A stretch of 64,000 nt of DNA from an uncultured Rhizobiaceae group bacterium (GCA_938010435.1 CALLUS010000005.1:186001-250000); one strand, 5' to 3'. Numbered from the stretch's first letter, positions 37,459-47,315 are shown. The notes: generated by a model from the letters alone, not told the origin. Made by a program: numbers and translations.

Positions 37459-37950
37459 ATGGCCAATCCACCCGATACCACCGTTGAACAATTTGCCACA
37501 CTGCTCAAAGGCCGTGGACGCCTTCTTGGATTAGATTTAGGCACAAAAACCATCGGGTTGGCGATTTCTAATTCAAATTGGTCCATCGCATCGGCCGTCA
37601 AGACAATACAACGTACCAAGTTTACGGCAGATGTGAAAGAAATGATGGAGTTTGCGACCTCTGAGAAGGTCGAAGGGCTCGTCCTTGGTTTGCCACTCAA
37701 CATGGACGGATCTGAGGGGCCGCGTGTGCAAGCAACGCGTGCGTTTGCTAGAAACCTTGCACAGCATACCGAACTGCCATTGATTTATTGGGACGAACGA
37801 TTGTCGAGCTTCACAGCTGAACAATTTATGTTGGAAGCAGATCTATCTCGCAAAAAACGGGCGAAATCCATCGACCACGTGGCGGCAGGCATCATACTTC
37901 AAGGTTGTATAGATGCACTCGCAGAAGCGCGTGATCGATTGAAAAGCTGA
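37459..37950 (+). CDS. ruvX: Putative pre-16S rRNA nuclease / Holliday junction resolvase
   Basis: A 163-residue YqgF/RuvX protein with an RNase H-like fold. The N-terminal [15 protein letters not shown] holds the first catalytic Asp, [17 protein letters not shown] the second acidic region, and [15 protein letters not shown] the third. The family is called a Holliday junction resolvase but in E. coli YqgF processes the 16S rRNA 5' end. The last 52 bp overlap the converging DUF6105 gene. Confidence 0.93.
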   Translation: MANPPDTTVEQFATLLKGRGRLLGLDLGTKTIGLAISNSNWSIASAVKTIQRTKFTADVKEMMEFATSEKVEGLVLGLPLNMDGSEGPRVQATRAFARNLAQHTELPLIYWDERLSSFTAEQFMLEADLSRKKRAKSIDHVAAGIILQGCIDALAEARDRLKS

Positions 37951-38207
37951 CGCACAAACGGGATCACCGTCGCACGTTTTTTAAATGCGATAATGAGTGC
38001 AACAATACCACTATCGAACGCAATTGCTCGTGCAGCCATGCCTGGCAATACTTCTGCATCAACACCAAGCATGTTCGCGTAAATCGCAAAAACTTTATCG
38101 TGGACTTCACGAGAAAACATCACATAGCCAAAATCATTGGATGCAAGGCCATACCAGATGCTCATAAGGACAATTGGGGTAATCCAAAGAATTAAAAATA
38201 TGCGCAT
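37899..38207 (-). CDS. DUF6105 family membrane protein
   Basis: A 102-residue protein with a hydrophobic N-terminus (MRIFLILWITPIVLMSIWYG) and a second hydrophobic segment in GIVALIIAF. The central SNDFGYVMFSREVHDKVFAIY is the hallmark of a family I know as DUF6105 from Rhizobiales. Function unknown. Its 3' end overlaps ruvX by 52 bp on the opposite strand. A TGTTAA-GG-TTAACA dyad at 38292-38305 lies about 85 bp before its start. Confidence 0.8.
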   Translation of the reverse strand: MRIFLILWITPIVLMSIWYGLASNDFGYVMFSREVHDKVFAIYANMLGVDAEVLPGMAARAIAFDSGIVALIIAFKKRATVIPFVRQLFNRSRASASASIQP

Positions 38208-38331
38208 GCTTCGCTGCCGATCAAAATAGCACTTCCCAAGAACTCTTGATCAAAATGCCCTGCTGATAGGCGCACTGCAACGTAAACTATTTGTTAAGGT
38301 TAACATACGGGCTGATTGGGGAAAACTTATG

Positions 38332-39957
38332 CTAGTTTGGTCGACAAACATAATCGATAATCGCACTCGCATCATAACGCGCATCCATCATACCGTATGT
38401 ATGACGCCACGGACGACCGAGCCTTGATTCAATAAAAGCGTCAGATATTTCATCAGGCAATGTACGTTTCATTTCTGCAGCAGCTGCGGTCAGCGCCAAT
38501 TGCTCTGTAAACATACGCGCCGAGCCCTCGTCTTCCAAAGCGATATTTCCCGCAACACGCAACACATCGATAGTGCCCGCTGCATTGCCACCCAGATCAA
38601 CAGCAAGCTTGTCCAATACCGTTTGCACAGCCTTAGGTCCTTTTTTCAAAACCCGCAGCACGTCCAAACACATAATATTGCCAGAACCTTCCCAAATAGC
38701 ATTCAACGGTGCTTCTCGGTAGATTCGCGGCAACGGGTTTTCTTCCACATAGCCATTCCCACCAAGGCATTCCATCGCCTCATAAACCAATTGAGGTGTG
38801 GTTTTGCAGACCCAATATTTAACCACGGGCGTCATCAAACGGGCAAATGCGCCTTCACTGGCATCCAATGAAGCCGCATCAAAGCTACGCGCCAAACGCA
38901 AACTAAGCGCCTGAGCAGCTGCAACATCTAGCGCCATATCGGCCAACACCCGTTGCATCAATGGTTGGTCGATGAGTTTTTTGCCAAATGCAGAACGGTG
39001 TCGTGAATGATGCACAGCTTCAGACAAAGCCGCACGCATTTGACCTGAGGACCCCAAGGACACATCAAGACGGGTAAGCGTGACCATTTCTAAAATAGTT
39101 TTGACACCCTGCCCTTCCTCACCAAGTAAAGTTCCAAACGTGTTAACGAACTGAACTTCCGAAGACGCATTAGAGCGATTGCCCAGTTTGTTTTTCAACC
39201 TTTGAAGCCGCAGCCCATTGTTGCTGCCGTCCGGCAAAAGTCTGGGAATGAGAAAACAAGATTGCCCCACACTGGTTTGTGCAAGAACGAGAAAGGCATC
39301 GCACATAGGTGCAGAAAAAAACCATTTCTCGCCGTTGATGCGCCACATGCCGTCAGAACCACCGGCATTAGACTTTTCGGCTTGCGTGGTGTTCTGACTG
39401 ATATCGGAACCGCCCTGTCGTTCGGTCATACCCATACCAATCGTCAAACCAGTTTTAACACCGGGCGACCTTTGGCTTGAATCATAGTCACGTGAGACGA
39501 TACGCGGCATCCAATCTTTCAACACGTCGGGCGTGGTCATAATCGCAGCAACCGAGGCGTTGGTCATCGTCAATGGACATGTGTGCCCGCATTCAAGTTC
39601 TGAAGTCAAAATGAACCGTACCGCGCGGGAAAGGTTACGATTGCCCTGCTCTTCTTCACCTTCATCCCAAATCGAAGCATGAAGTCCAGCAGATACCCCA
39701 CGCCGCATCAACGCATGATATGCTGGATGAAACTCAACAATATCAGCCCGTTCTCCTTTAGCATCGTGCGTGCGCAGTTGAGGTATGTTTTCATTTGCAA
39801 GGCGCGCCAAATCCAACGCTTCAGGAGATGCAACCCATTTGCCATGCTGTGAAAAACCATCACGTATGTTTTGGGACAGATTTTTAGTCAATTCCAGCAA
39901 AACACCATCGGAATCAAATGCATTATGTCCGGCATGAATGGGAGACTGGTTACTCAT
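38332..39957 (-). CDS. AidB-like acyl-CoA dehydrogenase
   Basis: A 541-residue flavoprotein, the same length as E. coli AidB. The N-terminal region has the WDEGEEEQGNRNLSRAVRFIL stretch, then MTERQGGSDISQNTT, and the C-terminal dehydrogenase domain has ECLGGNGYVEENPLPRIYREAP with ALWEGSGN-like NAIWEGSGNIMCLDVLR. AidB protects DNA from alkylation in E. coli; its enzymatic role is uncertain. The ATG at 39957 is clean. No ada or alkB gene is in the window, so a link to DNA repair rests on family resemblance. Confidence 0.85.
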   Translation of the reverse strand: MSNQSPIHAGHNAFDSDGVLLELTKNLSQNIRDGFSQHGKWVASPEALDLARLANENIPQLRTHDAKGERADIVEFHPAYHALMRRGVSAGLHASIWDEGEEEQGNRNLSRAVRFILTSELECGHTCPLTMTNASVAAIMTTPDVLKDWMPRIVSRDYDSSQRSPGVKTGLTIGMGMTERQGGSDISQNTTQAEKSNAGGSDGMWRINGEKWFFSAPMCDAFLVLAQTSVGQSCFLIPRLLPDGSNNGLRLQRLKNKLGNRSNASSEVQFVNTFGTLLGEEGQGVKTILEMVTLTRLDVSLGSSGQMRAALSEAVHHSRHRSAFGKKLIDQPLMQRVLADMALDVAAAQALSLRLARSFDAASLDASEGAFARLMTPVVKYWVCKTTPQLVYEAMECLGGNGYVEENPLPRIYREAPLNAIWEGSGNIMCLDVLRVLKKGPKAVQTVLDKLAVDLGGNAAGTIDVLRVAGNIALEDEGSARMFTEQLALTAAAAEMKRTLPDEISDAFIESRLGRPWRHTYGMMDARYDASAIIDYVCRPN

Positions 39958-40032
39958 AGCGCGTTCCGCAGATTCGTTTTTTGAACTCTACACAATTGTA
40001 AGTCCAGAAACGAACACTGAATCCAAAGCGAC

Positions 40033-40293
40033 CTAGCGTGTCTTTTTGCGCTTTAGATGACAGATTTTGGTTTTGGAACCGTCCCTATTGCGCTTCCAAC
40101 GACACCCCGGGTTTTTCGACTTGTTTTTGTAAATGTAATATTTGGCACGGCGTTTCTTATTGAAAATTTGGTTGGAAACATCATGCCCGCCTATGCGAAC
40201 ATTCTTGCCAAAACGAACTTCAGAGCGGGCCGTTGAAACAGCCGCATGAAGCAGAATAGAGAGGCAGAGAAGAAGCTGACTCAAAATTTTCAT
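40033..40293 (-). CDS. Small exported basic protein
   Basis: An 86-residue protein with a signal peptide (MKILSQLLLCLSILLHAAVS, likely cleavage near TA at 22). The mature part is very basic, with two cysteines (about 64 and 78) in NPGCRWKR and KICHLKRK that may pair. I recall similar small exported proteins with VRIGGHDVSNQ in Rhizobiales, but no function. It is flanked by the AidB-like gene upstream on the other side and a divergent PPOX gene. Confidence 0.68.
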   Translation of the reverse strand: MKILSQLLLCLSILLHAAVSTARSEVRFGKNVRIGGHDVSNQIFNKKRRAKYYIYKNKSKNPGCRWKRNRDGSKTKICHLKRKKTR

Positions 40294-40417
40294 TTACATT
40301 TCTCCACACGTTTTGCTTCGTAATCAAAAACAATCATTGAGCATTGAAAAGAGTATGTACACTTCATTTCAAAAAACAGGTTAAACAGATCAATCAACAT
40401 TCGAACAGGACCATCCC

Positions 40418-41032
40418 ATGACAAAAAAGTTTATGGAAATGGCTTTCACAGAAGCTGTACGCGATCTACAAACGGACAATGGGAGTGCAGATCATTATTC
40501 TAAAGAACGCGTAGGTAAACCTGAAAGCGATTCTTTCAGTGGCGATGAAATAGATTATATCTCCAGATGTGACAGCTTTTATATGTCTTCCATCAACGCC
40601 AACGGTTGGCCCTACATTCAACACCGTGGTGGTCCTGTAGGTTTCCTAAAAGTAATCAGTCCCACCATTTTAGCAATTCCGGAATTCCCGGGAAACAGGC
40701 AATTTCTCACGATGGGCAATCTGGCAGGAAATGATAAAGTCTCGCTGTTTTTGATGGATTATCCGCGCAAAGCCCGATTGAAAATCTTCGCCCGTGCCAA
40801 ACTGGTTCACCTGAAAGATGATCCTGCTACTGCTGGTTTGACAAAGCATCCGGCAATTGGCTTTGAAGCAACACATGCTTTGAGATTTGAATTGGAAGCG
40901 TTCGACTGGAATTGCCCCAAATACATCACACCGCGTTACACAGAAGAAGACCTGCGCGCTGTCGCCACAAACATGACCACGCGCATTTCCGAGCTGGAAG
41001 CTGAACTAGAACGGGTAAAAGCAAAAAGTTAA
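40418..41032 (+). CDS. Pyridoxamine 5'-phosphate oxidase family protein
   Basis: A 204-residue flavin split-barrel protein of the PNPOx-like group. The motif FYMSSINANGWPYIQHRGGPVGFL is typical of the family, and GNLAGNDKVSLFLMDYP covers the FMN-binding strand. It ends with a coiled-coil tail (ISELEAELERVKAKS). FMN or haem reductase function is possible; it is not PdxH. It converges with the anti-sigma gene with an 11-bp gap. Confidence 0.82.
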   Translation: MTKKFMEMAFTEAVRDLQTDNGSADHYSKERVGKPESDSFSGDEIDYISRCDSFYMSSINANGWPYIQHRGGPVGFLKVISPTILAIPEFPGNRQFLTMGNLAGNDKVSLFLMDYPRKARLKIFARAKLVHLKDDPATAGLTKHPAIGFEATHALRFELEAFDWNCPKYITPRYTEEDLRAVATNMTTRISELEAELERVKAKS

Positions 41033-41043
41033 AACCAGAAAGA

Positions 41044-41793
41044 TCAGATGGTTTTTGCGTATTTTTGCGCCAATTTCGAAACAACCTCTTCGTCATGACC
41101 ACCAATAAGCAAATAATTGAAACCATCGCGAGACCAAGACGCCGAACTCATGTTTTCCAAATCTTGCATTTCGATTGAGCTTGGATTGCCATTTTCAGTG
41201 CGAAGAATGCACAACGCATAAGGCACACCTGTATCAGACAAGAAAGCCAACTGTATCAGCGGCTTACCCTTAAAGTTCAAGATTTGAGCACGTTTATAAT
41301 CGATCGATTCATCAACACTCAACGCACTCAAATCAATAGATTTTCCGATGGCAGAGGAAACCCGAACCAATTGTTGTTCTTTGTCAGTTTTCGATACATT
41401 TACAGAAGCAAGAGTTTCTGTTGAATACAGCGCTTGATATGACGCTACATAGCTTTTCCAACCTGTATTGGGTTGTTGGAACGAGAATTTCCCCGCTCCA
41501 AAGCCAATACCTAAAGCCATCAAAATGGTCGCCGCCATTGCAGCCCAGCCATAATTTGGCGCTGGCTTGGAAGGAACTGAATTTAAAAAATCCGGAGCCG
41601 CAGGAGCAGAAGCCAACATACCGGAAAACGCACCTTTCATCTGGTTAATATCGAGAGAGAGAGCCTCAATACGTGCAGCGAGTATCGAATCCGTCGCAAG
41701 CGCCATCGTTATGGCATCGGCAGGACAATGCTCCGTTTCACCATCGAGAAACGCAATCAATTCTTCATCGGAGAAGACTTTATGATCGGTCAT
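41044..41793 (-). CDS. Putative membrane anti-sigma factor
   Basis: A 249-residue protein directly downstream of the ECF sigma gene. The N-terminal cytoplasmic part (SDEELIAFLDGETEH) fits anti-sigma domains. One transmembrane helix lies at about residues 82-100 (WAAMAATILMALGIGFGAG), followed by a periplasmic domain. No HxxxCxxC zinc motif is seen, so it would be a non-zinc anti-sigma. The ATG (41791-41793) shares one base with the sigma stop codon (TGATG). The signal sensed is unknown. Confidence 0.82.
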   Translation of the reverse strand: MTDHKVFSDEELIAFLDGETEHCPADAITMALATDSILAARIEALSLDINQMKGAFSGMLASAPAAPDFLNSVPSKPAPNYGWAAMAATILMALGIGFGAGKFSFQQPNTGWKSYVASYQALYSTETLASVNVSKTDKEQQLVRVSSAIGKSIDLSALSVDESIDYKRAQILNFKGKPLIQLAFLSDTGVPYALCILRTENGNPSSIEMQDLENMSSASWSRDGFNYLLIGGHDEEVVSKLAQKYAKTI

Positions 41794-42308
41794 CAATTTT
41801 CGCTTTCATCTTCAAACTTTCGCCCAATCTTACCACGCGCGCCTGCAAGGCGGCTCATCACAGTACCAATAGGAGTGTCCAATATTTCTGCTGCTTCTTT
41901 GTAACTGTGGCCTTCCACATACACTAAGAATACGGCAGATCGTTGCGCCTCCGGCAAATTTAAAACTTCTTTCAAAACTTCCCGACCCAAAACATTTTCT
42001 TCCGGACTGGATATTGAATCAACCAAATCCGTTTCTTCAACAGGAACCAAGCCCCCTCCCAAACGCACAGTTTGTTTGCGTAACTCATCAATCCAGAGCC
42101 TTTGTGCAACCTTAAAAACCCAACGGTCTAAATGTGTTCCAACTTGGAACAGATCAGATTTTTCTATGGCTTTCAAACAAGACGCTTGAGCAAGATCATC
42201 AGCACGGTCGCGGCTTCCTGTTAATACAACACAGTAACGCCACAAACGCGGAAACAAATCCCCAAGTCCTCTACGTACTATTTCAGCCGAATTAATTCTA
42301 TCTAGCAT
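41793..42308 (-). CDS. ECF sigma factor
   Basis: A 171-residue sigma-70 family factor with only regions 2 and 4. Region 2 is LFPRLWRYCVVLTGSRDRADDLAQ to VGTHLDRWVFKVAQRLWIDELRK. Region 4 is LPEAQRSAVFLVYVEGHSYKEAAEILDTPIGTVMSRLAGARGKI, with the helix-turn-helix near the end. The ATG at 42308 is chosen since the in-frame codon upstream is TTG. A following anti-sigma gene and upstream yceI suggest a regulated envelope or oxidative stress unit, by inference. Autoregulation is usual in such pairs; no promoter was identified. Confidence 0.9.
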   Translation of the reverse strand: MLDRINSAEIVRRGLGDLFPRLWRYCVVLTGSRDRADDLAQASCLKAIEKSDLFQVGTHLDRWVFKVAQRLWIDELRKQTVRLGGGLVPVEETDLVDSISSPEENVLGREVLKEVLNLPEAQRSAVFLVYVEGHSYKEAAEILDTPIGTVMSRLAGARGKIGRKFEDESEN

Positions 42309-42388
42309 TGTGAAGCCGTAAACTCCCAAACATTTGTCACAGCATGAATAGGCTGCAACTCAATAATTTGGAAGGCATGCTCCTCTCA

Positions 42389-42420
42389 AAGAGATCACGA
42401 TTTCATTATCGTAATCTCTT
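42389..42420 (-). terminator. Hairpin between yceI and the sigma gene
   Basis: AAGAGAT-c-ACGAT (42389-42401) pairs with ATCGT-a-ATCTCTT (42408-42420), 12 pairs with one C/A mismatch and a 6-nt loop. It lies 19 bp after the yceI stop on the minus strand. The following minus-strand bases are only slightly T-rich, so it may be a leaky terminator letting some transcription reach the sigma gene. Confidence 0.5.
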
Positions 42421-42439
42421 ATCAAATATCTACAGTTCC

Positions 42440-43027
42440 TTACTTTTGGAACACCATACGCACTGCAACAGGGGTGACTCTTGTGATACCTGACAATTTC
42501 GCAAGATTCATGAGCTGATCTACACCAGCATCAATGCCCAGATCTTCTGTGGACACCATGATAAAGTCTTCTGTAGTCACAAGAACGCGATTTTCACTCA
42601 AACGGGCGACCAGCATATTCGCTTCAACTTCATTTTCAATTCCAGCAAAACTGAGATTTACCTCCACCTCAACAACCTTAATTTCACCAGGTTTCATAGA
42701 GTCGACTTCACTCATATCCAACTGTCCGGTGATAACAGCTGTCGCTTTGCCCTCTTGAAACACGTGTTTGGTGATGCGCTCATTTCGAATGTCAATATTC
42801 GTTTCAACCGAACTGAGGTCAACGGTAATCACCATTTCCCCCTTCTCTTTCACCACACCTGTAACTTTATTGAAGTGATGAACCTCACCAGTCGTGTTTT
42901 TCTTTACGGAACCAAATGCAATGCGGGATTCAGCCTCAACAGAATTCCAAGTAATATGCCCTCCTGCAAAAACCGGAGTGGTCACCATAAGTGCTGCTGC
43001 GCAAAAAATCGATTTCACAAGTTTCAT
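42440..43027 (-). CDS. Exported YceI family protein
   Basis: A 195-residue periplasmic lipocalin-like protein that binds polyisoprenoids in known structures. It has a signal peptide of about 20 residues ending VFA, followed by the YceI beta-barrel: the start ESRIAFGSVKKNTTGEVHHF and the core VDLSSVETNIDIRNERITKHVF. AGGAG lies about 11 bp upstream of the ATG at 43027. It is upstream of the ECF sigma pair on the same strand, a pairing seen in some proteobacteria. It may be a target of that sigma. Confidence 0.9.
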   Translation of the reverse strand: MKLVKSIFCAAALMVTTPVFAGGHITWNSVEAESRIAFGSVKKNTTGEVHHFNKVTGVVKEKGEMVITVDLSSVETNIDIRNERITKHVFQEGKATAVITGQLDMSEVDSMKPGEIKVVEVEVNLSFAGIENEVEANMLVARLSENRVLVTTEDFIMVSTEDLGIDAGVDQLMNLAKLSGITRVTPVAVRMVFQK

Positions 43028-43240
43028 ATCTAAAATGCTCCTAAAATTGGTGGGCGCAATTGAGCCCGCTTCTAGGGTTAAACGTGCCAAGTCAGAATTT
43101 ATTCGAATTTTTTTGAATTTATTTTTGCGCTTACGAACTGTCTAACTCAAATCACGCATTTACGATGTAAACACTTCCTCACTGAATAACCCCAGACAAT
43201 ACTTGCCCTTCCTGCAAAAGCAGCCTAATTCACGGTTTTG

Positions 43241-44236
43241 ATGGCTAAGACAGATCAAAAACACAAAAAATCTGAACTCGACGCACCCGCGTTTCAGATT
43301 CCCGCCCCAAATCTCAAACATCTTATCGGTATCGAAGGGCTTTCGGCTCTCGACATTCACTTCATGCTCGACCGGGCAGAAGAGATGGTTGAAATATCGC
43401 GGCGCGTTGACAAACGTCGCCCCACATTGTCCGGTCGCACCTTGATCAACCTATTCTTCGAGAATTCCACCCGCACCCAGTCATCCTTTGAAATTGCGGG
43501 AAAACGTTTAGGCATGGACGTGATCAACATGGCTGTGGCTCAATCGTCCGTTAAAAAAGGCGAAACGCTGGTGGATACAGCAGTTACCCTCAACGCCATG
43601 CAGCCAGACTTACTGGTTATGCGTCACCACGCAGCTGGTGCAGCAGAATTGCTGGCACAAAAGGTTGGGTGTTCCGTCATCAACGCGGGAGATGGTGCCC
43701 ATGAGCACCCCACACAGGCGTTGCTCGATGCCCTCACAATTCGTCGAAAAAAAGGGTCCATAGAAGGCTTGGTCGTCGCCATTTGCGGAGACGTGGCCCA
43801 TTCGCGGGTCGCGCGCTCAAATATATTGTTGCTCAACACACTGGGTGCACAGGTGCGGGTCATTGCGCCCTCCACTTTGTTACCAAGTTCCGTCGAGAAC
43901 CTTGGTGTGACAGCCTACCGCTCCATGGAAGACGGCCTAAAGGGCTGTGATGTAGTGATGATGTTGCGCCTTCAAAAGGAACGTATGGCAGGTGCTTTTA
44001 TCCCCAGTATGCGCGAATATTTCCGTTTTTTCGGTTTGGACAAAAGCCGCATAGCATTGGCCAAAGAAGATGCCATCGTAATGCACCCAGGACCCATGAA
44101 CCGTGGTGTGGAAATTGCCTCTGAAATCGCAGATGGCGTACAAAGTGTCATCGTCGAGCAAGTTGAAATGGGCGTCGCCGTACGTATGGCCGTCATGGAA
44201 GTGTTGCAACAATCCAGACAGGAGAACGCAACATGA
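43241..44236 (+). CDS. pyrB: Aspartate carbamoyltransferase catalytic subunit
   Basis: Catalyses the committed step of pyrimidine synthesis. The 331-residue protein has the carbamoyl-phosphate loop [20 protein letters not shown], the [13 protein letters not shown] segment, and [11 protein letters not shown] at the end. It is about 20 residues longer than E. coli PyrB owing to an N-terminal extension rich in Lys and Pro. The ATG at 43241 is used. No pyrI regulatory gene follows; instead the pyrC-like gene overlaps by 4 bp, as in organisms with a PyrB-PyrC' complex. Confidence 0.96.
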   Translation: MAKTDQKHKKSELDAPAFQIPAPNLKHLIGIEGLSALDIHFMLDRAEEMVEISRRVDKRRPTLSGRTLINLFFENSTRTQSSFEIAGKRLGMDVINMAVAQSSVKKGETLVDTAVTLNAMQPDLLVMRHHAAGAAELLAQKVGCSVINAGDGAHEHPTQALLDALTIRRKKGSIEGLVVAICGDVAHSRVARSNILLLNTLGAQVRVIAPSTLLPSSVENLGVTAYRSMEDGLKGCDVVMMLRLQKERMAGAFIPSMREYFRFFGLDKSRIALAKEDAIVMHPGPMNRGVEIASEIADGVQSVIVEQVEMGVAVRMAVMEVLQQSRQENAT

Positions 44237-45549
44237 AAGGCCTGATCAGCAGCAAACCTCCTCGTGCGCGTCTTTTCATCAACGCGCGGGTGATGGACCC
44301 TTCCCAGAGCTTGGATATCCATGCCGATGTCTTGGTTGAACGTGGAAAAATCATTCAAATCGGCAAAAACCTACCTAGAAAACACTCGAATAAAGACTTT
44401 AAAATCGTTGATTGTAAATCACATATTCTAACTACAGGATTAGTTGATCTTCGGACTTTCACCGGCGAGCCCGGCAGCGAACATCGCGAAACAATCAAGT
44501 CTGCAAGCAAAGCGGCGGCCGCGGGTGGCATTACATCATTCGTTATGATGCCCGATACAACCCCCGTCATTGACGATGTAGCTTTGGTGGATTTTGTGCG
44601 CCAGCGCGCCAATGAGAAATCGAAAGTCAACATACTCCCCGCAGCAGCCTTATCGAAAGGCATGACCGGAGAAGAAATGTCAGAATTCGGCCTTCTCCAA
44701 GAAGCTGGAGCCGTTGCCTTCACGGACGGACGCCAAACCGTGTCCAGCGCACAAATGATGCGTCGTGCCCTCACCTATGCCGGAGATTTTGACGGTTTGA
44801 TCATGGCGGCAACCCGCGATGAAAGTCTTGGCGGCGGGGTTATGAACGCCGGATTTAACGCAACCCGCATGGGCCTGCCAGGCATTCCCCGCGAAGCAGA
44901 GATTATTCCGCTGGAACGCGATATGCGCCTCGTCGCCATGACAAAAGGGAAATATCACGCATCAACCCTATCAACCTCGGATTCTGTTGATGTAATTGCA
45001 CACGCCAAAGACAAGGGGTTGAACGTTTCTGCAGCCGTTGCGGCCGCGAACATTGCCTTAAATGAAAACGACATTGGGTCTTATCGAACATTTTTACGCC
45101 TCTCGCCTCCGCTGCGCATGGAAGATGATCGACTGGCGATGATTGAAGGCATTCGCAATGGCACCATTGATGCGATTGTTTCAAACCACGACCCGCAAGA
45201 CGTGGACACCAAGCGGTTGCCGTTTGCCGAGGCAGAAGATGGCGCTGTGGGCCTAGAAAGCCTGTTGGCCGTTGGTTTGCGCCTCTATCACAGCAATGAT
45301 GTGCCGCTGATGCGGGTTTTAGAATGCATGTCCAGCGGACCTGCGAAACGATTGGGCCTAAAATGCGGCACTCTGAAAGTCGGTGCGCCTGCAGATATGA
45401 TCTTGTTTAATCCAGATAGCCCTTGGATCTTGCGCGAAGATGAATTGCATTCACGCTCAAGAAACACTGCTTTTGAAGGATCACGTTTTCAAGGTCGTGT
45501 CTTGAAAACTATTGTTTCTGGTCGCACAGTGTTTTCGAGGGATTTCTAA
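44233..45549 (+). CDS. Dihydroorotase-like protein, probably inactive PyrC'
   Basis: A 438-residue amidohydrolase-fold protein overlapping pyrB. In true dihydroorotases a His-x-His metal motif follows GLVD. Here it reads [19 protein letters not shown], so both histidines are gone. The later catalytic Asp of DHAPH is also replaced, since the segment reads [15 protein letters not shown]. These losses fit the noncatalytic PyrC' (PyrX) known from Pseudomonas, which is needed to assemble the PyrB complex. A working dihydroorotase would be encoded elsewhere. Start at 44233 with a GGAG upstream. Confidence 0.88.
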   Translation: MKGLISSKPPRARLFINARVMDPSQSLDIHADVLVERGKIIQIGKNLPRKHSNKDFKIVDCKSHILTTGLVDLRTFTGEPGSEHRETIKSASKAAAAGGITSFVMMPDTTPVIDDVALVDFVRQRANEKSKVNILPAAALSKGMTGEEMSEFGLLQEAGAVAFTDGRQTVSSAQMMRRALTYAGDFDGLIMAATRDESLGGGVMNAGFNATRMGLPGIPREAEIIPLERDMRLVAMTKGKYHASTLSTSDSVDVIAHAKDKGLNVSAAVAAANIALNENDIGSYRTFLRLSPPLRMEDDRLAMIEGIRNGTIDAIVSNHDPQDVDTKRLPFAEAEDGAVGLESLLAVGLRLYHSNDVPLMRVLECMSSGPAKRLGLKCGTLKVGAPADMILFNPDSPWILREDELHSRSRNTAFEGSRFQGRVLKTIVSGRTVFSRDF

Positions 45550-45572
45550 ATTTGACTGGAATGGGTTCATAG

Positions 45573-46169
45573 ATGGCCATAGCGATATTGCTTTTGATGA
45601 ACTTTGCAGTTGGGTACATTTGCGGTTCTATCCCCTTCGGTTTGATTATTACCAAACTTGGCGGTGCCGGTGATGTGCGTTCTATAGGGTCCGGGAATAT
45701 TGGAGCAACCAATGTTCTAAGAACGGGCAAAAAAGGTTTAGCAGTCCTGACTTTACTTTGTGATGCTCTAAAAGGCGCCATTCCCATTTGGCTGATCGCG
45801 CGAGGGCATACAGAACCCGCTATAGCAATTGCAGCAGGTGCATTTATCGGCCACCTCTTTCCAATCTGGCTGGGTTTCAAGGGCGGTAAAGGCATCGCGA
45901 CCTATGTCGGATTATTGCTAGCACTTGCATGGTGGCAAGGTTTTGTAGCTTTTTCTGCCACTTGGCTGATCGCAGCTGCAGTATTTCGTTATTCATCATT
46001 AGCCGCCCTCCTCGCTACTCTTGCCGCACCCGCCATCATTTGGTGGCAGGGAGACACTTATGTGGCGTATCTATTCTTTGCACTCACAGCGCTAGCCTGG
46101 TTCATGCATAGGGCCAACATCACGCGTTTATTGAACGGCAGCGAAGGTAAAATCGGAGCGAAAGGATGA
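45573..46169 (+). CDS. plsY: Glycerol-3-phosphate acyltransferase PlsY
   Basis: Inner-membrane enzyme that uses acyl-phosphate to make lysophosphatidate. The 198-residue protein has about five membrane segments and three conserved motifs: GSIPFGLIITKLGGAGDVRSIGSGNIGATNVLRTGKK split over the first and second, GHLFPIWLGFKGGKGIATYVG as the third. The ATG is at 45573, 24 bp after the pyrC-like stop. It overlaps dprA by 4 bp. Co-location of pyrB-pyrC-plsY-dprA-topA is a rhizobial pattern. Confidence 0.95.
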   Translation: MAIAILLLMNFAVGYICGSIPFGLIITKLGGAGDVRSIGSGNIGATNVLRTGKKGLAVLTLLCDALKGAIPIWLIARGHTEPAIAIAAGAFIGHLFPIWLGFKGGKGIATYVGLLLALAWWQGFVAFSATWLIAAAVFRYSSLAALLATLAAPAIIWWQGDTYVAYLFFALTALAWFMHRANITRLLNGSEGKIGAKG

Positions 46170-47311
46170 GTACCGTTGATCCACTGGCAGCCAAACCGGG
46201 AATTCGATTGTCAGATGATCAACGTATAGCTTGGCTGCAATTGATCCGCAGTGAAAACGTAGGCCCATCCACTTTCCGCGATCTTATAAATCATTTCGGA
46301 ACAGCAGCAGCAGCGTTAGAAGCTCTGCCCGATCTGGCAGCTCGTGCAAATTCCAAAAAAAGAATTCGAATTGCTGTCCGATCTGAAGCGGAACAAGAAC
46401 TCCAGCGACTGACACAAACCGGAGGCACCACTGTCTGTTTGGGTGAAGCAGATTATCCGCCTGCCTTGCGGACTGCCGATGGTGCACCACCCGTACTGTC
46501 CGTACGTGGAGATACTCAAATTTTAACACGCCATTCAGTGGCATTTGTCGGATCGCGCAATTCTTCCCTCGCGGGCGTGAAACTGACGAAGCAATTGGCC
46601 GGTCAAACTGCTGATGCCGGATATGCGATCATTTCTGGCTTGGCGCGCGGCATTGATTCGGCAGCCCATCAAGCAAGTCTTTCCCAAGGCACGGTTGCCG
46701 TTTTCGCTGGTGGCGTTGATCATATATATCCTCACGAAAATACTCGCCTTTCGGATGAAATTATATCAAACGGCGGTGCATTGGTTTCAGAAATGCCATT
46801 TGGTTGGAAACCGCGCGCGCAAGATTTCCCGCGCCGCAACCGGATTGTTGCCGGCATTGCATTGGGCTTGGTTGTGGTGGAAGCAGCCAAACGTTCAGGT
46901 TCTTTGATTTCTGCCAGACTAGCCAATGAGATGGGACGCTTGGTATTTGCCGTTCCGGGATCTCCACTAGACCCACGCAGTGAAGGTGCAAACCATTTAA
47001 TCAAGCAAGGAGCACAATTGATCACCAGTGCAGACGATATTCTGCGCGCAATTGAGCCACTTGCGAACGAGCCATTGCAATCAAGTTACACGCTGGATGA
47101 AGGGTCAAATAAAATGGAATTGGACTCCGACCCCAGCCAAACCGACCGGGAAAAATTGCTCTCTGCACTTGGCCATACACCAACAGATATCGATGAACTG
47201 CTGCGTTTCACAGAAATTACACCTGGCAGCTTACACATGTTGATCCTTGAGCTGGACCTTGCTGGCATTGTCGAACGCCATTCAGGAAACCGTGTTTCGC
47301 TAGCGGGTTGA
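46166..47311 (+). CDS. dprA: DNA-processing protein DprA
   Basis: Binds incoming single-stranded DNA and loads RecA in natural transformation. The 381-residue protein has an N-terminal helix-hairpin region (AWLQLIRSENVGPSTFRDLIN), the Rossmann-like core with SVAFVGSRNSS, ISGLARGIDSAAHQASL and FPRRNRIVAGIALGLVVVEA, and a C-terminal winged helix (TDIDELLRFTEITPGSLHMLI). It overlaps plsY by 4 bp, so the two are coupled. Presence does not prove competence, as dprA is widely kept. Confidence 0.95.
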   Translation: MSTVDPLAAKPGIRLSDDQRIAWLQLIRSENVGPSTFRDLINHFGTAAAALEALPDLAARANSKKRIRIAVRSEAEQELQRLTQTGGTTVCLGEADYPPALRTADGAPPVLSVRGDTQILTRHSVAFVGSRNSSLAGVKLTKQLAGQTADAGYAIISGLARGIDSAAHQASLSQGTVAVFAGGVDHIYPHENTRLSDEIISNGGALVSEMPFGWKPRAQDFPRRNRIVAGIALGLVVVEAAKRSGSLISARLANEMGRLVFAVPGSPLDPRSEGANHLIKQGAQLITSADDILRAIEPLANEPLQSSYTLDEGSNKMELDSDPSQTDREKLLSALGHTPTDIDELLRFTEITPGSLHMLILELDLAGIVERHSGNRVSLAG

Positions 47312-47315
47312 TGCG

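Noticed and set aside
38292-38305. TGTTAA-GG-TTAACA as a CtrA site
   Set aside because: CtrA sites are TTAA-N7-TTAA; here the spacing is 2 and the arms are inverted. It is kept only as a minor dyad near the DUF6105 gene.
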